A stretch of DNA of 64,000 bases, taken from assembly GCA_963691655.1 (NCBI GenBank), contig OY829326.1:92621235-92685234 (forward strand), given 5' to 3'. The notes below the pieces were generated by a model, which did not search any database, was not told the origin of the DNA, and saw only the letters and a program-made list of their open reading frames with translations. Numbering within the stretch: position 1 is the stretch's first letter; each line of letters starts with the position of its first letter. Source of the stretch: Toxonevra muliebris. Lineage: Eukaryota; Arthropoda; Insecta; Diptera; Pallopteridae. The translations under genes and the position numbers were made by a program. Positions 47,201 through 62,200 of the stretch are shown here, in pieces.

Positions 47201-50200
47201 AGATTCCGAAAAGGCCGAAAAAAGAAACAAAGTCCGATTTTCTATAATTTTTTGTGTTATTAAATTAAAACATGATCGAGAAAATGAAAATTATGTCCAA
47301 TTTAAAAAAAAAAAAAAAAAGAAGCAAATTATTTACTTTTGTTTTCTTTTTAAGATCTTTCAGAATATACATGACTGATTTAAATAGAAAAATCGATTGC
47401 CCTAATACACAATTTCAATGGCAATACAACATTTTCGAAATGAAGTTAAAACGATGTTTCATGTGTATAACATATTTACCTAATGGGAAAGTTATATAAT
47501 CGCACATCCCCAAAAGTTGTCCAAAGCAAATCACTTTATCCTCAGGCGATATTCCGATTTCCTTCATTTTTTCAATAGCAAAACGCACAGTATCCTCATT
47601 ATGTGATGCGACCATGATTCCAATTTTCTTAGCATCTTCACCACAATCTTTTTGAATCTGTACAAAACAACAAAAAACGTAATTTGTTTATATATTTCAG
47701 TACAAAGAAACCATAAGCGTATTATTATAACAAACTTTAATTCGCCTCAGACATTCAGTTAATGTTTTGTGGTAAGATTCCGAAGTTGCTTCATAATCCA
47801 CATTAATTGGATCTGGGTATTTAAGAGCTTCAGCACGGGCACGTTCTTGATCCATGTAGGCACCACGAACAAGTTTAGCACCGAAGAAGAAATCTTGGCG
47901 ATTAGCTTGTTCCAAGTCAGTGCAAACCTGAAATGTAAAATATGTGTAAATATGTACATTTCTGATATAATTTTAACCATGAACATTGCTATACCTCTTG
48001 ATAAGCTTCACGCAAATAACACTGGTATGTATTGAATACGATCGCTTTTTCCTTGTTGAATTTTCTCATCATTTCCAATGTGATACGTGAGATGGCAGGT
48101 TGGAAGTAGGTTTGCTCAGCATCAATCATAATGCGAACGTCTAACTCTTTAGCAGTCTGTAAATGCAAATATAAAATTTACAAAACTATATAAATACTTT
48201 GACAATTTTTCTTTTATGCTTTAAAAACGAATATAGAAAATAGAAATTTTCCAGCCTCAACATAGTTAAAAACATCTGTGGAATTATCCCAAAACTGAGT
48301 TTGGCATACAGCGAAACCTACATCTGTAACCGTGCAATTTAGGCCATGAAGTAATCAACGCTTGTACGACATGCGATCAGTCGGTGGGAGCCTCCTCTAT
48401 TCAACCTTCCGGTTTTTTGTTAAAAATATTTAATTGTCACTTATTTAAAAAAAAATATGTTTTTAAATGCGATTATCTCAAAACTATAGTTTAATTTCAT
48501 TACTAAGGTGACAATATGATTGTGTGAGATCGCCTCCAAATTAGTATGGGATTGTTTGAGTAAGCCTAATCAACTGAGCAGTAGCTCCATTTTGATGAAT
48601 TTGAAGGCAAGAAGAGACAAAACAAGAGCTAATATCTCTTTGCTAATATTTCGGAACTGAGGTAATGGTAGCCGTGCCCTAGTGGTTAGTGTGCTGGACT
48701 GCTGCGGAGTGTATCCGGGTTCGATGCTTGGTACGGCCGGCCAAAAATGCAACCTTACCTCTTGGCTGGCAATGGCAAGCCTACAAAAGAAAAACTTTTC
48801 ACTTCACCGTTTGAATTAGGCATAAAACTGCAGGTCCTCCTATTCATGCACAACTATAACTCACACAACATGATTGGATGTAAAAAGCTCAGGCTACACT
48901 CTTCATGATTCAAAAGAAAAAGAGCTAAACCAAAATGCTTCTAGACAACTAAAATGTATATTTTTTCTGTATTCTGTATCAGTCATTATATTCTCGCTGT
49001 ACATTGTGGGCTCTAAGAATCACTTTTAAAAATAAGGAAGAAAAATCATCAGATCATTGTGAAACATTGATCGATAAAATATGGAAATCGTAGCATAGTG
49101 CTGAATTTTTTAGTACTCATACAAAACTAGGGGAAAGGCTTGCAGGTTGAGACGGGGTTTTTACTAAAAAAATATTACAGAAAGCTATATACCGTTGCAA
49201 ACAAAATGTCACCTTTGCTGCAGAAAATAGTTGCATTGCCTGAAAAATTAAAAAGTTATGGCCAATTTCCGAACATATGTTTTTTGGCTAAAAAAAATTA
49301 TTGACATGCAGGTTGAGATAGTCATAGAAATTGAGAAAATGTTGGAACAAAAACAATTATGGCGATGAATTTCAAAATATTATTGTTAATTTATTTATCG
49401 TAAAGGCCTCAGCCATGAAGTAGAGAAAAAAAGATAAGAAATTTCATTAATTTTCGTCAGAAAGATCAGAATCAGAGTCGCAATTTCGGCACGTGAAATA
49501 ACTTCGCGTTATGTTGGCACACTTTAAATGGAATGGTTGTTGAAACTTGTTGTATTCCACGGAATTTGTGCTAGTTAGTTTGACCGGTAAATTCTTCTTA
49601 CATAATCAGAAATCAACATCTTCATCTGAAGATGACATTTTCTTTTTTCGACTGCCCGTATCCGCTTATTATAAAAGTTCAATAGTAATTCCGAACATAA
49701 ACAAGCATTAAAATAAGGTCTCTGACGTTTTCCCTTCAAAACATATAACGCCACATGGTGTCTCAACCTGCATGCCTTCATGTGTCTCAACCTGCAAGCA
49801 TCGCCGATATTTTGAAATGATGTAATAGTTTTTTCACTATGCAAGATATGTTCGAAATTCTTTCAGAACATTAAAATAGAGCAAAAACTGTGGTACGAAT
49901 GTTATATTAACCTTTTTGTACGGCTTCAATAACTACACTTTTTTTACGTTTAGAAAATTCTCAAATTCACTGTTTTCACAAAAATTGTTTGAATATTTTG
50001 TTTGAAACATAAGGAATGGCAACAAGTAGGTCTTTCTGTAATGAAAAATTTACTACTGATATTATATCAACGTGACAGCAGAAACATTCGTACCGTTAGT
50101 GGAAAAAACAAAAAATATTGGACTGTCTCAACCTGCATACCTTTCCCCTTCTTAAGAGAGACTGGACTGGATGAAGTTTCTAAGCATAAAATTTATCTTC

Positions 50201-53200
50201 TTAGTCTCGGTAAATCTTGCTATAGTTTAATATTTTTTTCTGTATTTGATATTTTTAACCTTTATGTCTCTCCAACCTCCTCTATTTTAATTTTCCCCAA
50301 CATAATGTGCTAGTCAAATTCGTGTATTTCCCAGGATAACAGTGCAGTCCACTTATAAGAAATTATGTAAATAATGCGAGTATGTATTTTTTCATATTGC
50401 AGAAGCGTTTCTAAAATAATTATTTACATATGTAGCAAATAACATAAGGAAGCAAATAGTTTTATTTACCCTGACAATAGTATTAAGACGACGAATCATA
50501 TTTCTAAACATTTCTTCCTCCTTGGGCGGAATTTGTGAGATCAATCTACGCATTTGACCAGTTTGTGGATCGGGCACTCTGAATGTATCACTCAATTGGG
50601 AGTCTTCATCGACAATGCCGGACCATGGAAACAAGTGAAGAATACTGAAAAATAAAAATACAAATAAATATAATACATTATGTAAAAAAAGTATGTTGTC
50701 GAAAATAGGAATAGGAATAGGAATTGGACACTAACACTTTAAATAATAAAAAAAATTTACATTCTGATTTTTTGTTAAGTTTAATATACATAGCTAAAAG
50801 CCGATTTCAGATTATCGATTTCAACCACAATCTGAAAGCGGTTAAAACTAAATAAAATTTCTTACTGTAGTTTTCGGCCGTAAATGAGGTATAGACATCC
50901 CAAGAACGATACACAAAAATTATAAGCGCAAAAAATGCTATAGAGATTAAGATTTTTTGAAACGCATCCGTGCAGTTTTCAAACAGTTGTGAAACTTTAA
51001 ACGTGATTATCTCTAGATAATGTTAATTTGAATATGTTAACAGTAAGCACTGTAAATTGCAAAAATTTAGATTGAAAAGTACTTGTTTTTGGCGTTCTAT
51101 ACCAGGCGACCTCCTTAAATTGGGCAAAAAGAGATTAAACATTATCTTTGCGATCATGTTTGCCCAGTTTATTATGCCATTTTGCTTGGCGCATTCGCGA
51201 ATGCCAGCTTGGGGCATTTATCTTCGCATCTACATCCACTAAACTGGCATTCGTTGCATCACTATTCCTAATACACACTTCTGTGAAACCAAACAATTAA
51301 AGTAAGATAACTGGCTACTATGTATGTTGTGTATAGTATGTCGTGCCATTGCTTTCACATAGTGCCATCTATTAGGTAAAACTTCAATTTATTTGAGATT
51401 TAATATTAATATTTTAATAGATTCAGTAGGTTTTTCTACAGAAATATCGTTCTGAAATACTTAAATGTTGTTAAGGATATGAACCTCATCTAGTTCGACT
51501 AAGCAACATTTATTGTATTGATAACTTTATTTTATTTTATTGTCTTGTATTTATGAACTTTGTCATCAAAATTGTTCGCCTAATGTTAACTAGGTATTTA
51601 TTGACTTATTAATGTGAATATTGTACATTTCCTGGGCCGTAGCCAGGATTTTTTTTTCGGGGGCGGTTTCCATTCTAAGAAAATATTCATAAATAATTTT
51701 TATGAAACTGATGTTTAAATGCTGCATTTAATGGACCCTATCAGACTAGGAACAAAAGTAGATAAATGTCTTAAAACTTTAGGAAAAATTGACCGAGTTT
51801 TCTTAATCTTAACCTCAAAAAAAAAAAAAAAAAAATGACCGAAAATGAAAAAAAAGTCATAAAATAATCAATTTAAATTTTTTCCAATAAATATTATTCA
51901 ATGTGGATTCCAATGCATTTTTTTTATCGCGAAGGCCATAATTTCGATAACTCATTGACATGCCATTACTGATAATGTACCCAATCATCATTGAGAATTT
52001 ATGAATGATAAGGAACCTAGATGCCGTTGGCTTATATTCTTTAAATTCGTGCAGTCGCAGCATTGAAGGAGATCTTCCGAGTCGCCGTGCTCTGAGCAAT
52101 AATGGGTTAAAGAATTAATTGCACTTTAAGATTGTCTCCTAAAACTTTGGAGCTGATCCAATAACAATGCCCTGTATGGATTTTGTGAATAAGATGGTTC
52201 CTAGTTTTTGCGAATGAATTTTTCATCCTCAACACGAATCTGAGGTCAGAAACTTCCCATCACGTCACGTTTTAGAAAAAATGGGGTTCAAACAAGTCTA
52301 ATTTTACAAGGGTCCGATAATGTTTTCTATTTTTTGTTAATTTTTCAACTTTTCAAACTGTTTCAGGACGAAACTTTAAATCAAAAACATTTATAGACCT
52401 AGAAAAACTATATATGCAGGATTCCTCAGTATCACCATCTCTTTTTGAATCCGAAGTCAAACCTCATGTCAAAGAAAACATATCGGATTTGGTCGCATAG
52501 TGTAACTAAGATTTCAAATTTATTTTTTTATATTTCACTTTTTAGAAAGAAACCGATGGAAGTAAAAAATATTTAAAAATCGTTAAATAGATTTTATTTT
52601 GACTTTTTTTTCCATCCACTGACATTTAATATCAAAAAATTAGAATAAATTTCCCTTTTTTGGGGGGGAAGGAGGTATCGGGCTGAAGGGGTCAGAACCC
52701 CAAAACCTTCCCCCTAAATACGGCCTTGATTTCCGCTATATGTAACAACATTGGACGACCACCTCGATAGTCTAGTGGATAGTGCACTAGACTTTCATCA
52801 GAAGGTTGCCACACACCTTGGTTGGTAATGGCAAAACTACCGAGCAGATAAAAAATTGCCACAGCCATTCGGAATCGGCGTTAAACTGTAGGTCCTACCA
52901 TCGCCACTGCGGTCTAGTGGCAGAGTGCCAGACTCTTGCCTCTGGATACCCGAGTTCGATTCTCGGCTTGGGTATGTTTCTTATCTATCTTTCTTTCTCT
53001 CTTCCTTTCTTTCTTTCTTGGGGCTTTGGTACAATAGATCTTATACGTCGCAGTGCCTGACTTTCGAGTCGTCCTTCCTTCAAATAATAAAAATAACAAC
53101 AATGGACACTCAAGGTTACTTATTATTTCTATCTGTTTTTTTTAATATAAAATAAAGTTAGATCACTTTCATCTCCTAACAAGGAAAGTCGCCGTGTGGC

Positions 53201-56200
53201 TTCCATCTGTCTATAAAGCAAGCCGCCGCTTGGCACTTCATTTTCTATTTTTAAATTATTTAAATAAATTGAATTTTAATATCAAACAGACAAAAAGGGG
53301 TTGATCCGCAATCTTTTACTATTTCTAAAAGCATTCAAAGCAAATCATCAGAAAAAGGGCATGCACTTCAGCATACCCCGAGCAAATATTGAAATTTAAT
53401 TTGTCCCATTATAGTTCAAAATTATCGGACCGGGGTAAACTGTAGTATTATTTTTAAAATAATAGAACAGTAAGTGATAGTACTTTATTATGAAATTAGT
53501 AGAAAAGCCCGAAAAGTATTTATGTTTTATAAATGCATATCAAAGAGGTTTCAAAATTGTAATTGAATTACCAAAATCGGATCAGAAATTTTCTTTAAAC
53601 TGTTCAAAAAGTAAATATATGCAGTTTTCAATAAAAAAAATTATTAATATTTGTTGAGACTATAAACAAAACCGACCTGGCATGGGAGAAAAGGAAAATA
53701 TTACAATTTTTGGGTTAAGATTTCTCAAAATCCCGAATTAAAAAACGGTTAATTTTCAACCAGCTAAAACCTGATGGCCTGTGTAGTTGGTGCTCAATTT
53801 TCATATGGATGTTTGACGACATAATTTTTTTATATTTTCTATATACATTACATACCCTTCTTTATCAGATGTAACATTCTTAAGAAAGTCCTTTACATCC
53901 TTATTGTCACCCAAAGAGGAATAATATTTTTCCAAATCATTAATAGTTTTATGATGAGTCAAAACATTACCCTTTCCACCGACAAGATCTTCCATATATT
54001 TACGTGTGCGCATAATAACTTCAGAGAGTTGCAACTGAAAAAATTTTGAAAATGAATTAATTATATCAGTAACATTTAAATAAAATTTATGTAATACTCT
54101 TTACCAAAAGCTGTGGACGACCAAGGGCAGTAAGTTTAATTGCAGTAATACCCGTTCCAAATGTAGCACCTAAATTATAATATATATATACATTTATTTA
54201 TTTATTAGGTAAATATTATAACGAATACATTTTTTCATTTAAAAATTCCCCCAAAATACTACTGCGCTTCTTCAAACAAAATAATTCTATAAATACATAC
54301 GTACAAATGTTGCTGTTGTATTGTATGCCAGAGAATGATAAATAAACAAAGGCAAAATTTTTTATTTTTTGGCAAGCAAAAAATTCATCTGTTTTGAACT
54401 TTTTAAATGTGATTAATGTTAATAATAAAATAATTTAGAATTATTTTGTTTTAATTATTTAAAAAGCATTGCAGCACCATGGGGGAATATAATACAGTAA
54501 CTTAAGACAAAACCATTATGACAACTCTATACATATCCCTTTCATAAATTGTTACTTATATTTACAATAGTAGGAAGTATTACCAATGTGTATTAAAATT
54601 TAGCTTACCCACCGCGACAGGACGGGGTACTGATTTGCCGTCATCAGCTTTGTTAGTATGTTTTTAGATATTTTGATTATATTTTAATTCATGGTTTCAT
54701 TTGGTTAATTTTTTGTTAGTATGGTTTTTGATTTTGAGGGACAGGAGCAAATGGAATTGAATAAAATAAAAAAATTGAATTTATTGAAATAATAAAAATT
54801 ATAGAAATATAGGTATACATACATAGGTAATACATACGATATATAATAAATAAATACAAATTACTTAAGGATTAGTGTGAGACTAACTACAACTATTGCT
54901 GTACCTATCGATTGCGGACTTCAACTCATTTGAGTACAAGGTAGCCAGACGTACTGATATTGTCAGTCCATGCATAGATTTTCTTGGAATTGTCTTTTTT
55001 AAATACTGATTTTCAAGTTCAGCACAAAAGTCTATTGATTTTTCAAAATGTATATCATAAAATCTATAATTTGCTTATTTTTATTGTTTGTTCAATTACG
55101 CTTTACTTTAAAAATTCATTGGGGTTTAAAAGAAAAACTTTAAACTCTCAAAAAAAAGGACTGGAGGTTTCAAAATCGAAGACTTTTAATATGAATGCAT
55201 GCGATATTTAGTATTCATCAAAATTTTAAAAACGTTTTCTTTTCTTTACATGCCTTGTATAACAAAACAAGCTATAATCTAGCGAATTGTTATACAAACA
55301 TTTCTTCGGTGACACATTTTTTTAAATGTATTAAAATTCTGAAGAAAAAGTGAAAGTATTTAAATAAAAAAAGAATTGTTAAAAATAAATTCTGTCAGGC
55401 GACATCAAATCGTGTGAGAAACATCTGTCCCTCTTTATTATTCATTAATTTTTGTTATTTTTTAAGTAGGTACCTACGTATATATAACAATACAAACACA
55501 AAAAACAAACAAAAAAATAAAATTGCTTTTGTTTTTCTTCGCTGCAAGATTTTCATTTCATCATTGCAAGTTCATGTATTGACAAGAAACGCTCGTATGT
55601 AAACCAAAAAAAAAAATTCTCGTATGCTGCTATACAAATTGTTATCACTCCCACTCCACCCAGCCCCGTTGCCACCATACGTCTATAAATAATATTGTCG
55701 TACAATTATGTATGTGCCTCAAAGCAACTTTTTTATAGTTGTTGTTGCTGTTGGTTATGTATGTTCGAATAAGCAAAACCATAAATACTACACATTTTTT
55801 GTATCAGATGTTATTAGTACATACCTAACATTTCCTCATCACCGCCAACGCCTCCTCCCTAAAATGCCCAATCAAAAAGGGTTGGGTATGGCTTTTATTT
55901 TTCTATATGAGATTTCTTTAATTGACATTTGCATTGGGTTTTCTTTAACAGAAATTTAATTATGCAATTAGATATAATTAAATTTGGTTTAATTGGAGTT
56001 CTGATTGGTTTTATCTCAATGATTCTTAGATACCAAAAATTATTGAGCCAAACATTACGACACTTAAAGTCTAATCTAGATGATTTAATTTCATACAAAC
56101 AACGGATAGTAAAGTAGGTTCAAGATTTGGATTATGCGAAAGTGGACAAATTACCAGGTAATCCATTTTTCAGGCTTATGGGGTATTTGTGATCACTGTA

Positions 56201-59200
56201 TATGCTTATGAAATCAAATAACACGACAAAACTCTGAAACCGGTTTTGTTGTGTACTTAATTCTTCTTTATTCTTCTTTATACTTTTACTGGATAACCGG
56301 AAATAGTTGTCGAAAAAAAACGAATAAAGGTCTCAGTGACAGTTAAGCTGGATTAATGGTCCTAAGAACACCCATAAATTACTCAGAGACCATAAGCGAT
56401 TGTAAGGCAACACTTACAAGACAATTTGTACCTAATATTGGGTTCCAAGACAGTTCGAAGTGTCTGGTAACAAATGGGTTGATAAATTAGTCAACCGCGG
56501 CTCTGCAGCAATGGAAGAATAATTCCATGAATGCTCAAAATACGTTGTTGATAGAATGGAATAGGGGAATAGCAAACTCTCTTGTGTCTCTGGCGAGAAA
56601 GGACTTGATTTGGGTTTGATCACAAGGCACAATACATGTCGTCCGTTTTTTGCAATACTGTCATTGACGACCTCGATAGTCTATTGGGTAGTGCTCTAGA
56701 CTTTCGCCTGAGAGGTGCGGGTTCGATTCCCGTCTTTGTCTATTGGTTAATTCTCATAAGAATTATAAGAAACCACTAAATGATAACAAATTTCCACACC
56801 GCCGTTTGAATCCGGTGTTGAACTGTAGGTCTAAACATGTGGTATCATAATAGGCCTTTCAGGCCTTACCACTTCAACTTCAACAATTTTCGGGAAAATC
56901 ACATTTACAGATCTCAGGAATTACCACTACGTAGAACGCAAAAACAAAAAGAGTTCATAAGATAAGATTCCGTTAAATTTTTTTTTATAGGACCAATCTG
57001 ATAAAGTCATAAGTAAAAAAAAAAGTCTCGAGTTAAGTATACAGAAGTAACTGTTATTTGATGCCTTGTCTTGTGTAAAAATTATAACGGTATTTCATGA
57101 ACTCTCCTCGAGAAAGAAGTATATGTCGTTATTGCATTCTATGAAGTGTGAGTTCTTTCCAAATCGTTAGGGTGGGACTGCAGTTCCTCAGGTGAAAAAA
57201 TGACAATTTTTAATATTTTTCTTTTAAGATACTTCAATACATGTCAGAAGTAGGTCTATAGTTGCAGCCGTCGGTCGTAGTATCGGAGAAAGTTGCAGTA
57301 GTCAGAGTTGAAGAGAGTTACAGTTAACAGTCGTGAGAAAGAGTCGGGGCAACAGTATGGCGAAGTTGACCAAAAAGTAGTTGGTAATCAGTTGTAAACC
57401 TTAGACGGGAAAGTTATATCAGTTGCCGGATTAAATACAGTAGCTAATAAAGTTGCATATTTCTTTAAACCATTTTTTTATATTTTGATAAACTTTTATA
57501 TACTTGTTAAATCTAAATCTGAACAAATTTTCTAAATTTAACCGGATAATTTTCTAAATTAAAACTTTAATATTGTAATTTAATAATAAACTGAAATAAA
57601 ACTGAATTACAAATTAAATAAAACTAACCCTTCCTACATACATATTAACCCTTAAACGCCCAATACGTCCGATTTCAATTAAAAACATACCCAGAGGTAG
57701 TATTTGTGATTCCGAACAACGTTTGTTCTACGTGTTTTCAAATAAATAAGTTTAAGGTGCAGTTATTTTAATTTACATGGTTGACCTCTGTAGTAACCTT
57801 TGGCGATTATCAGTTATTTGGTGTTATCCCATACCGTCTGTCACAAATTTGTCAACACGGCAATATATTTATTACACAAAATTCGAAAATAAAAACACCT
57901 TTTTTTCAGTTAGTTGTTTAAAATTTTTGCAAAACATGCTTTTCGAGCTAAAAATAACTGTAACTGTACGACAGTTGTCAATTTTCCATTCTTATTTATA
58001 CGTATCGATAAAGAAAACTTCAGGCAGTAAGATCAGATGTTTATTTTAACGTAAAATGGCGGCACAGGCAGCCGCGGAAGTGGTTGATCACTGCAGTGAC
58101 CAGTGGGTATTTAAGGGTTAATGTCGGATTTTTTTTAAGTTACTTAGGCTTTAGAAACTACAAAAATGTTCTCACTTTTTTTGCATGGCCGTCAGTTAAT
58201 CTCTGGATTGACAGGTCCGATTTTTATTAAACTTATTGCGTTGTGTATCCGTTAATGTATTTTACACCACAATTGACTATATTTCTTCTGAAAAATCCCC
58301 AAAAAAATTTCCCAGACAAAAATTATCCAAAAAACGGGTGTGTTGTAAAATTTTTTTTTTTCAAAATCTGCAATTTTTTTTTTTTAATTTTTTAAAAAAA
58401 GTGTTTGACTCCTGTGGGAGAAAGCCTTATCTACAACATATAACTTTTTTTGTTTCATATTTACGTTTCGGAGATTAACTGTCGGCCATGAGACTCTACT
58501 TTTTTTTAAGACTCGACTTTGGTGCCCTCCATAATTTAAATGTAAAACTAAAATTGAAAAAAAAAATTATATGTTCTTGAAAGTCTGAATAATCCTACAG
58601 AAAAAACTAGACTTTAATAAAAAACTCTTCAAAATTTTCGTTTTTTTCACATGAGGAATTGTAGCCCTATCTTACCACTAGATTTGCAAAACCCGTCAAT
58701 TTGACGGTTTTCAAATTTTAGATTAATTAAACAAGGGAAATAAAATTAATTTTTTTTTTGAAAATCATGATGAATTTTAGTGATTTAATTTTTTGCTAAT
58801 GTAATTTAATTTTTAACTTATGACAGTCTTGCAACATATGATATGACGAATAACGGTACCAGCAATTAACCAGCTTGTACATGCTGCATTGAGGAGGAAA
58901 TTGGCACTAGAGATCTTCATCACTGTTATTGTTCAGTTTTTGCAAGAAGAAGGATATGCCTGCAGGATAGCGATTTTTGTAGAATCAGTTCCGCTCATTC
59001 TACTCTACTGAATTTCTTAGGTTTCCTGGCTGAAAAAACTCAGAAGTTGGGTGAAAGGGAGGGAGAGAGGTGAGAGAGACGAGAGGGCCCTAAAATTATT
59101 TTTTCCTTTTTTTAAATCTTTGCCCTTTGTCCTCAGGGCCAAAGGACTGAGTATTATGGAATGCCTCTTCTGTCTAAATCTAAAGTGCTTAGAATCAAAG

Positions 59201-62200
59201 GATTTATTTTCTTTTTGAACAATAGGACATCAAGAAGAAAAGTCAAGAGATCTCATCAGTGTACAAAATAGGGAAATACGTGTCTATTGACATAGGGTGA
59301 TGGGGCAGACAAACATAAATTCGACTTTGCACAATGCACAATGAGGTGTCCACAGTATTGTGATAATTTCCATGTGGATGGCCAACGCGAACTTGTTAAC
59401 ACAATGAAGAAATAATTATAACACTTATTGACAACGGCCTCTGAACAGCAGAGCAAGAATGGTTCTCAGTCTTGAACAGAAATGTCTGAGCTGGCTTGAT
59501 GCATTGGTAACTTTGGGTATCAACTGAACAAGGTAAATTTTCTGGCTGATGATATCTGCAGAATATAGACATAGAGGTGGTGACGAATCTTTAAGGAGAT
59601 GCATTAAGTCTCGGTCAACTCAAGTAATTAAATCACGCAAATAACCTAACAAATAGTGGTCAACTTCAGCAAAGTTAAAAATAAATAAAGGTCAGTGTGA
59701 ATAAGAAAAAGCAAAAGCTTATTTATACTCAATGAATCGAGGGTTGCAAATTTTTTTTAAGATCTGATAGTGTATTCTTATATTAAAGAACAAAGTTGGA
59801 CGGAGAGATAGTACTGCTGATTAAGGGGGTATTCTACCCGAGATGGTCCGAAAAATCGATTTTTTTTTTATTTAATATTTTTGATGTAGGCAACGAGTTT
59901 TATGAGAAAGAAGAGGGGCAATATACGGTACTGGAATCGCTGATTAACCGTAAGTTACATCATTTGTAAGTACCATGTTTGTAAATCTTTAAACTCGTTT
60001 TTCTAGGAACCATTTTTTTCGGGACGGTGGACACGAAACACACAAAACCACTTGTCCAATTGACTTGAAATTTTACAAGGCTACTAAGCAAATGTATAGG
60101 TATGGCCTTATCTAGGTTTATGGCGAAAGCATTTGCTTAACTAATGTTTTTAATGCAAAATATAAACAAAAACAGGGCAAAAAATCGTCATTTTTTTTTA
60201 AACGTCTTTTTGTTTTTCTTATTGGTTACATTTTGTGTTTCAAAATATTTAAACCGGAGAAATCATGTCCACCATGGAGCAACTATTTTCGGCAGGCCCA
60301 AGTTCGAGGCGTCGAATGAACCATTATTAACAAAGATATTTTTAACATTAAAAACGAAAATTTTTTCTCAAAATCTTTAGAAAAACTTGCAAAAAACATC
60401 GAATAAAAATATTGAAAAGCTTTCCATTTACAACGATTTGAAAACATCGATATTTCGCGCCATCTCGGGTAGAATACCCCCTTAATGCTCTAAATCTCGA
60501 AAAAGAGAAATCGGATCCGACAGATCGCAGATGAATTTATTGCTAGACAGAGATAGCGTAGACAGAAATAGGCAACAATCAATTCGCTTATAGTGCATGT
60601 CTGCGTGATAGAAAGTGACATAATAGACTTTAGTCCCATTATATATAGCTCTCAACTTGATTTTAATACAAATAATGACAGTGCATAATCATCTATTCAC
60701 CGTCCAATTGTGTAATTTTAGTTATTTTAAATTATTTGTTTAAAATGAGAACAGAACTGTATGCTGTCTCAAACAAGTTATGGGAGAAATTTTACAGATG
60801 TTATACTTGACTATAAAAAATGTAATGTACTCCAACCAAAACGTATTGGCGCCCTATGCCCCACAAGTGGTAAAAGGAACTAAGCAACAGCAACAAAACT
60901 GCTTAGCACATTAAATTTGTTTAGTATGTATAGATTTTGTTACTAATTAATTTTACGCTAATTGAAACTAAAACTAACTGAATGGTTATTAAAGTAATTT
61001 ATTTATCTACGGAATACGTTCATATATCCAAACTAAATATTACGTAGGGGAAGATGAGGTGAACCCGACACTGTAGCTGAACTCGACAGGCACCCTCATT
61101 ATCTGGAGAATGGTCAGAATCACCGAAGTGCCGTATGTGTTGTTGGACATGTAACAATTTTGATAAGAATTAAACGTTATTTAATTTATTTTTGTTCCTA
61201 TTACAGGGTATTTAATTTTTCTTTTAAATTGACGTTGCTTCAATCTTTAAGTACCAATAGCTTTGTGTAAAAAAATTGAATGCCAAAAAACGGTAAACAG
61301 TTTTGGTCGGCGAATCCAACCTATGTTAAATTAAATTACATACAAAAAAAAAATTGATTAAACTGTAAAATTTTATTTAATTTTTCTTTAGAAAAAGAGT
61401 GAGTGTCGGAAGTCATCCAGAGGGAATGAGATTAGCCCCATATTTTCACTTTCATAAAAAGGATTATATTAAAAAAAAAAAAACGGTAGGACATAAATCA
61501 AAGGTTCATATGAGGGTTGAGATATTTAATGCACTACCAAACTAGTATTGAATTATTTCTTTATTTTATGAGACAAAATATAAAAGGGTGTCGGTTTCAC
61601 TTCATGTTCCCTTACTTATGTATTTGTAAAATGAGCGTGATCTTTATAAGTAAACATAAAAATGTAACAGTTGTAATTTAAATTAATTTTGTTTGTTTAT
61701 ACATACCTGAAACAGCTTCCAAGCATTTAATGAAAATTTCCATATTTCGCTCGCAAGTAGCTTCATTCAAGTAGAAATAAGTTCTAGCACTGCTAACTTT
61801 ATAGCGACGATCAGCAAAAGATTTATCAACATGATATTGTGGCATGGAACTTTCATCCTTCACATCACCAGCACTCGAAGTTGAAGATCTTTATATACAA
61901 CAAAATATTAAAAAAGAAAACAAATAAATTTTATATAATTTGATATGAAATAAAACTTACTCCACTTCACGTTTCTCAGCTTCTTCCTGTGACAGATCCT
62001 CCTCTACGGAATAATCCAAAATTGGCTTAACACCAAAAGAACGTAATCTATAAAAATATGATTTGATTATAAAGTAAATAAATAGTGTAGGAATTTTTAT
62101 GACATTCATATGTATTTATGTATATTGTATGTAAACATTGCGGTTAGTATCAGTTGCGCCAATGAAATTATTTAAGTTATAATTCATATAATTTACGAGA

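Noticed and set aside
52893..52985. Functional tRNA-Lys (CTT) gene
   Set aside because: Anticodon and T arms are perfect but the acceptor stem does not pair, and related heads occur in SINE copies nearby.
58900..59680. Possible further LINE C-terminal relic
   Set aside because: Only vague similarity to the Cys-rich tail region; no motif strong enough to support a call.
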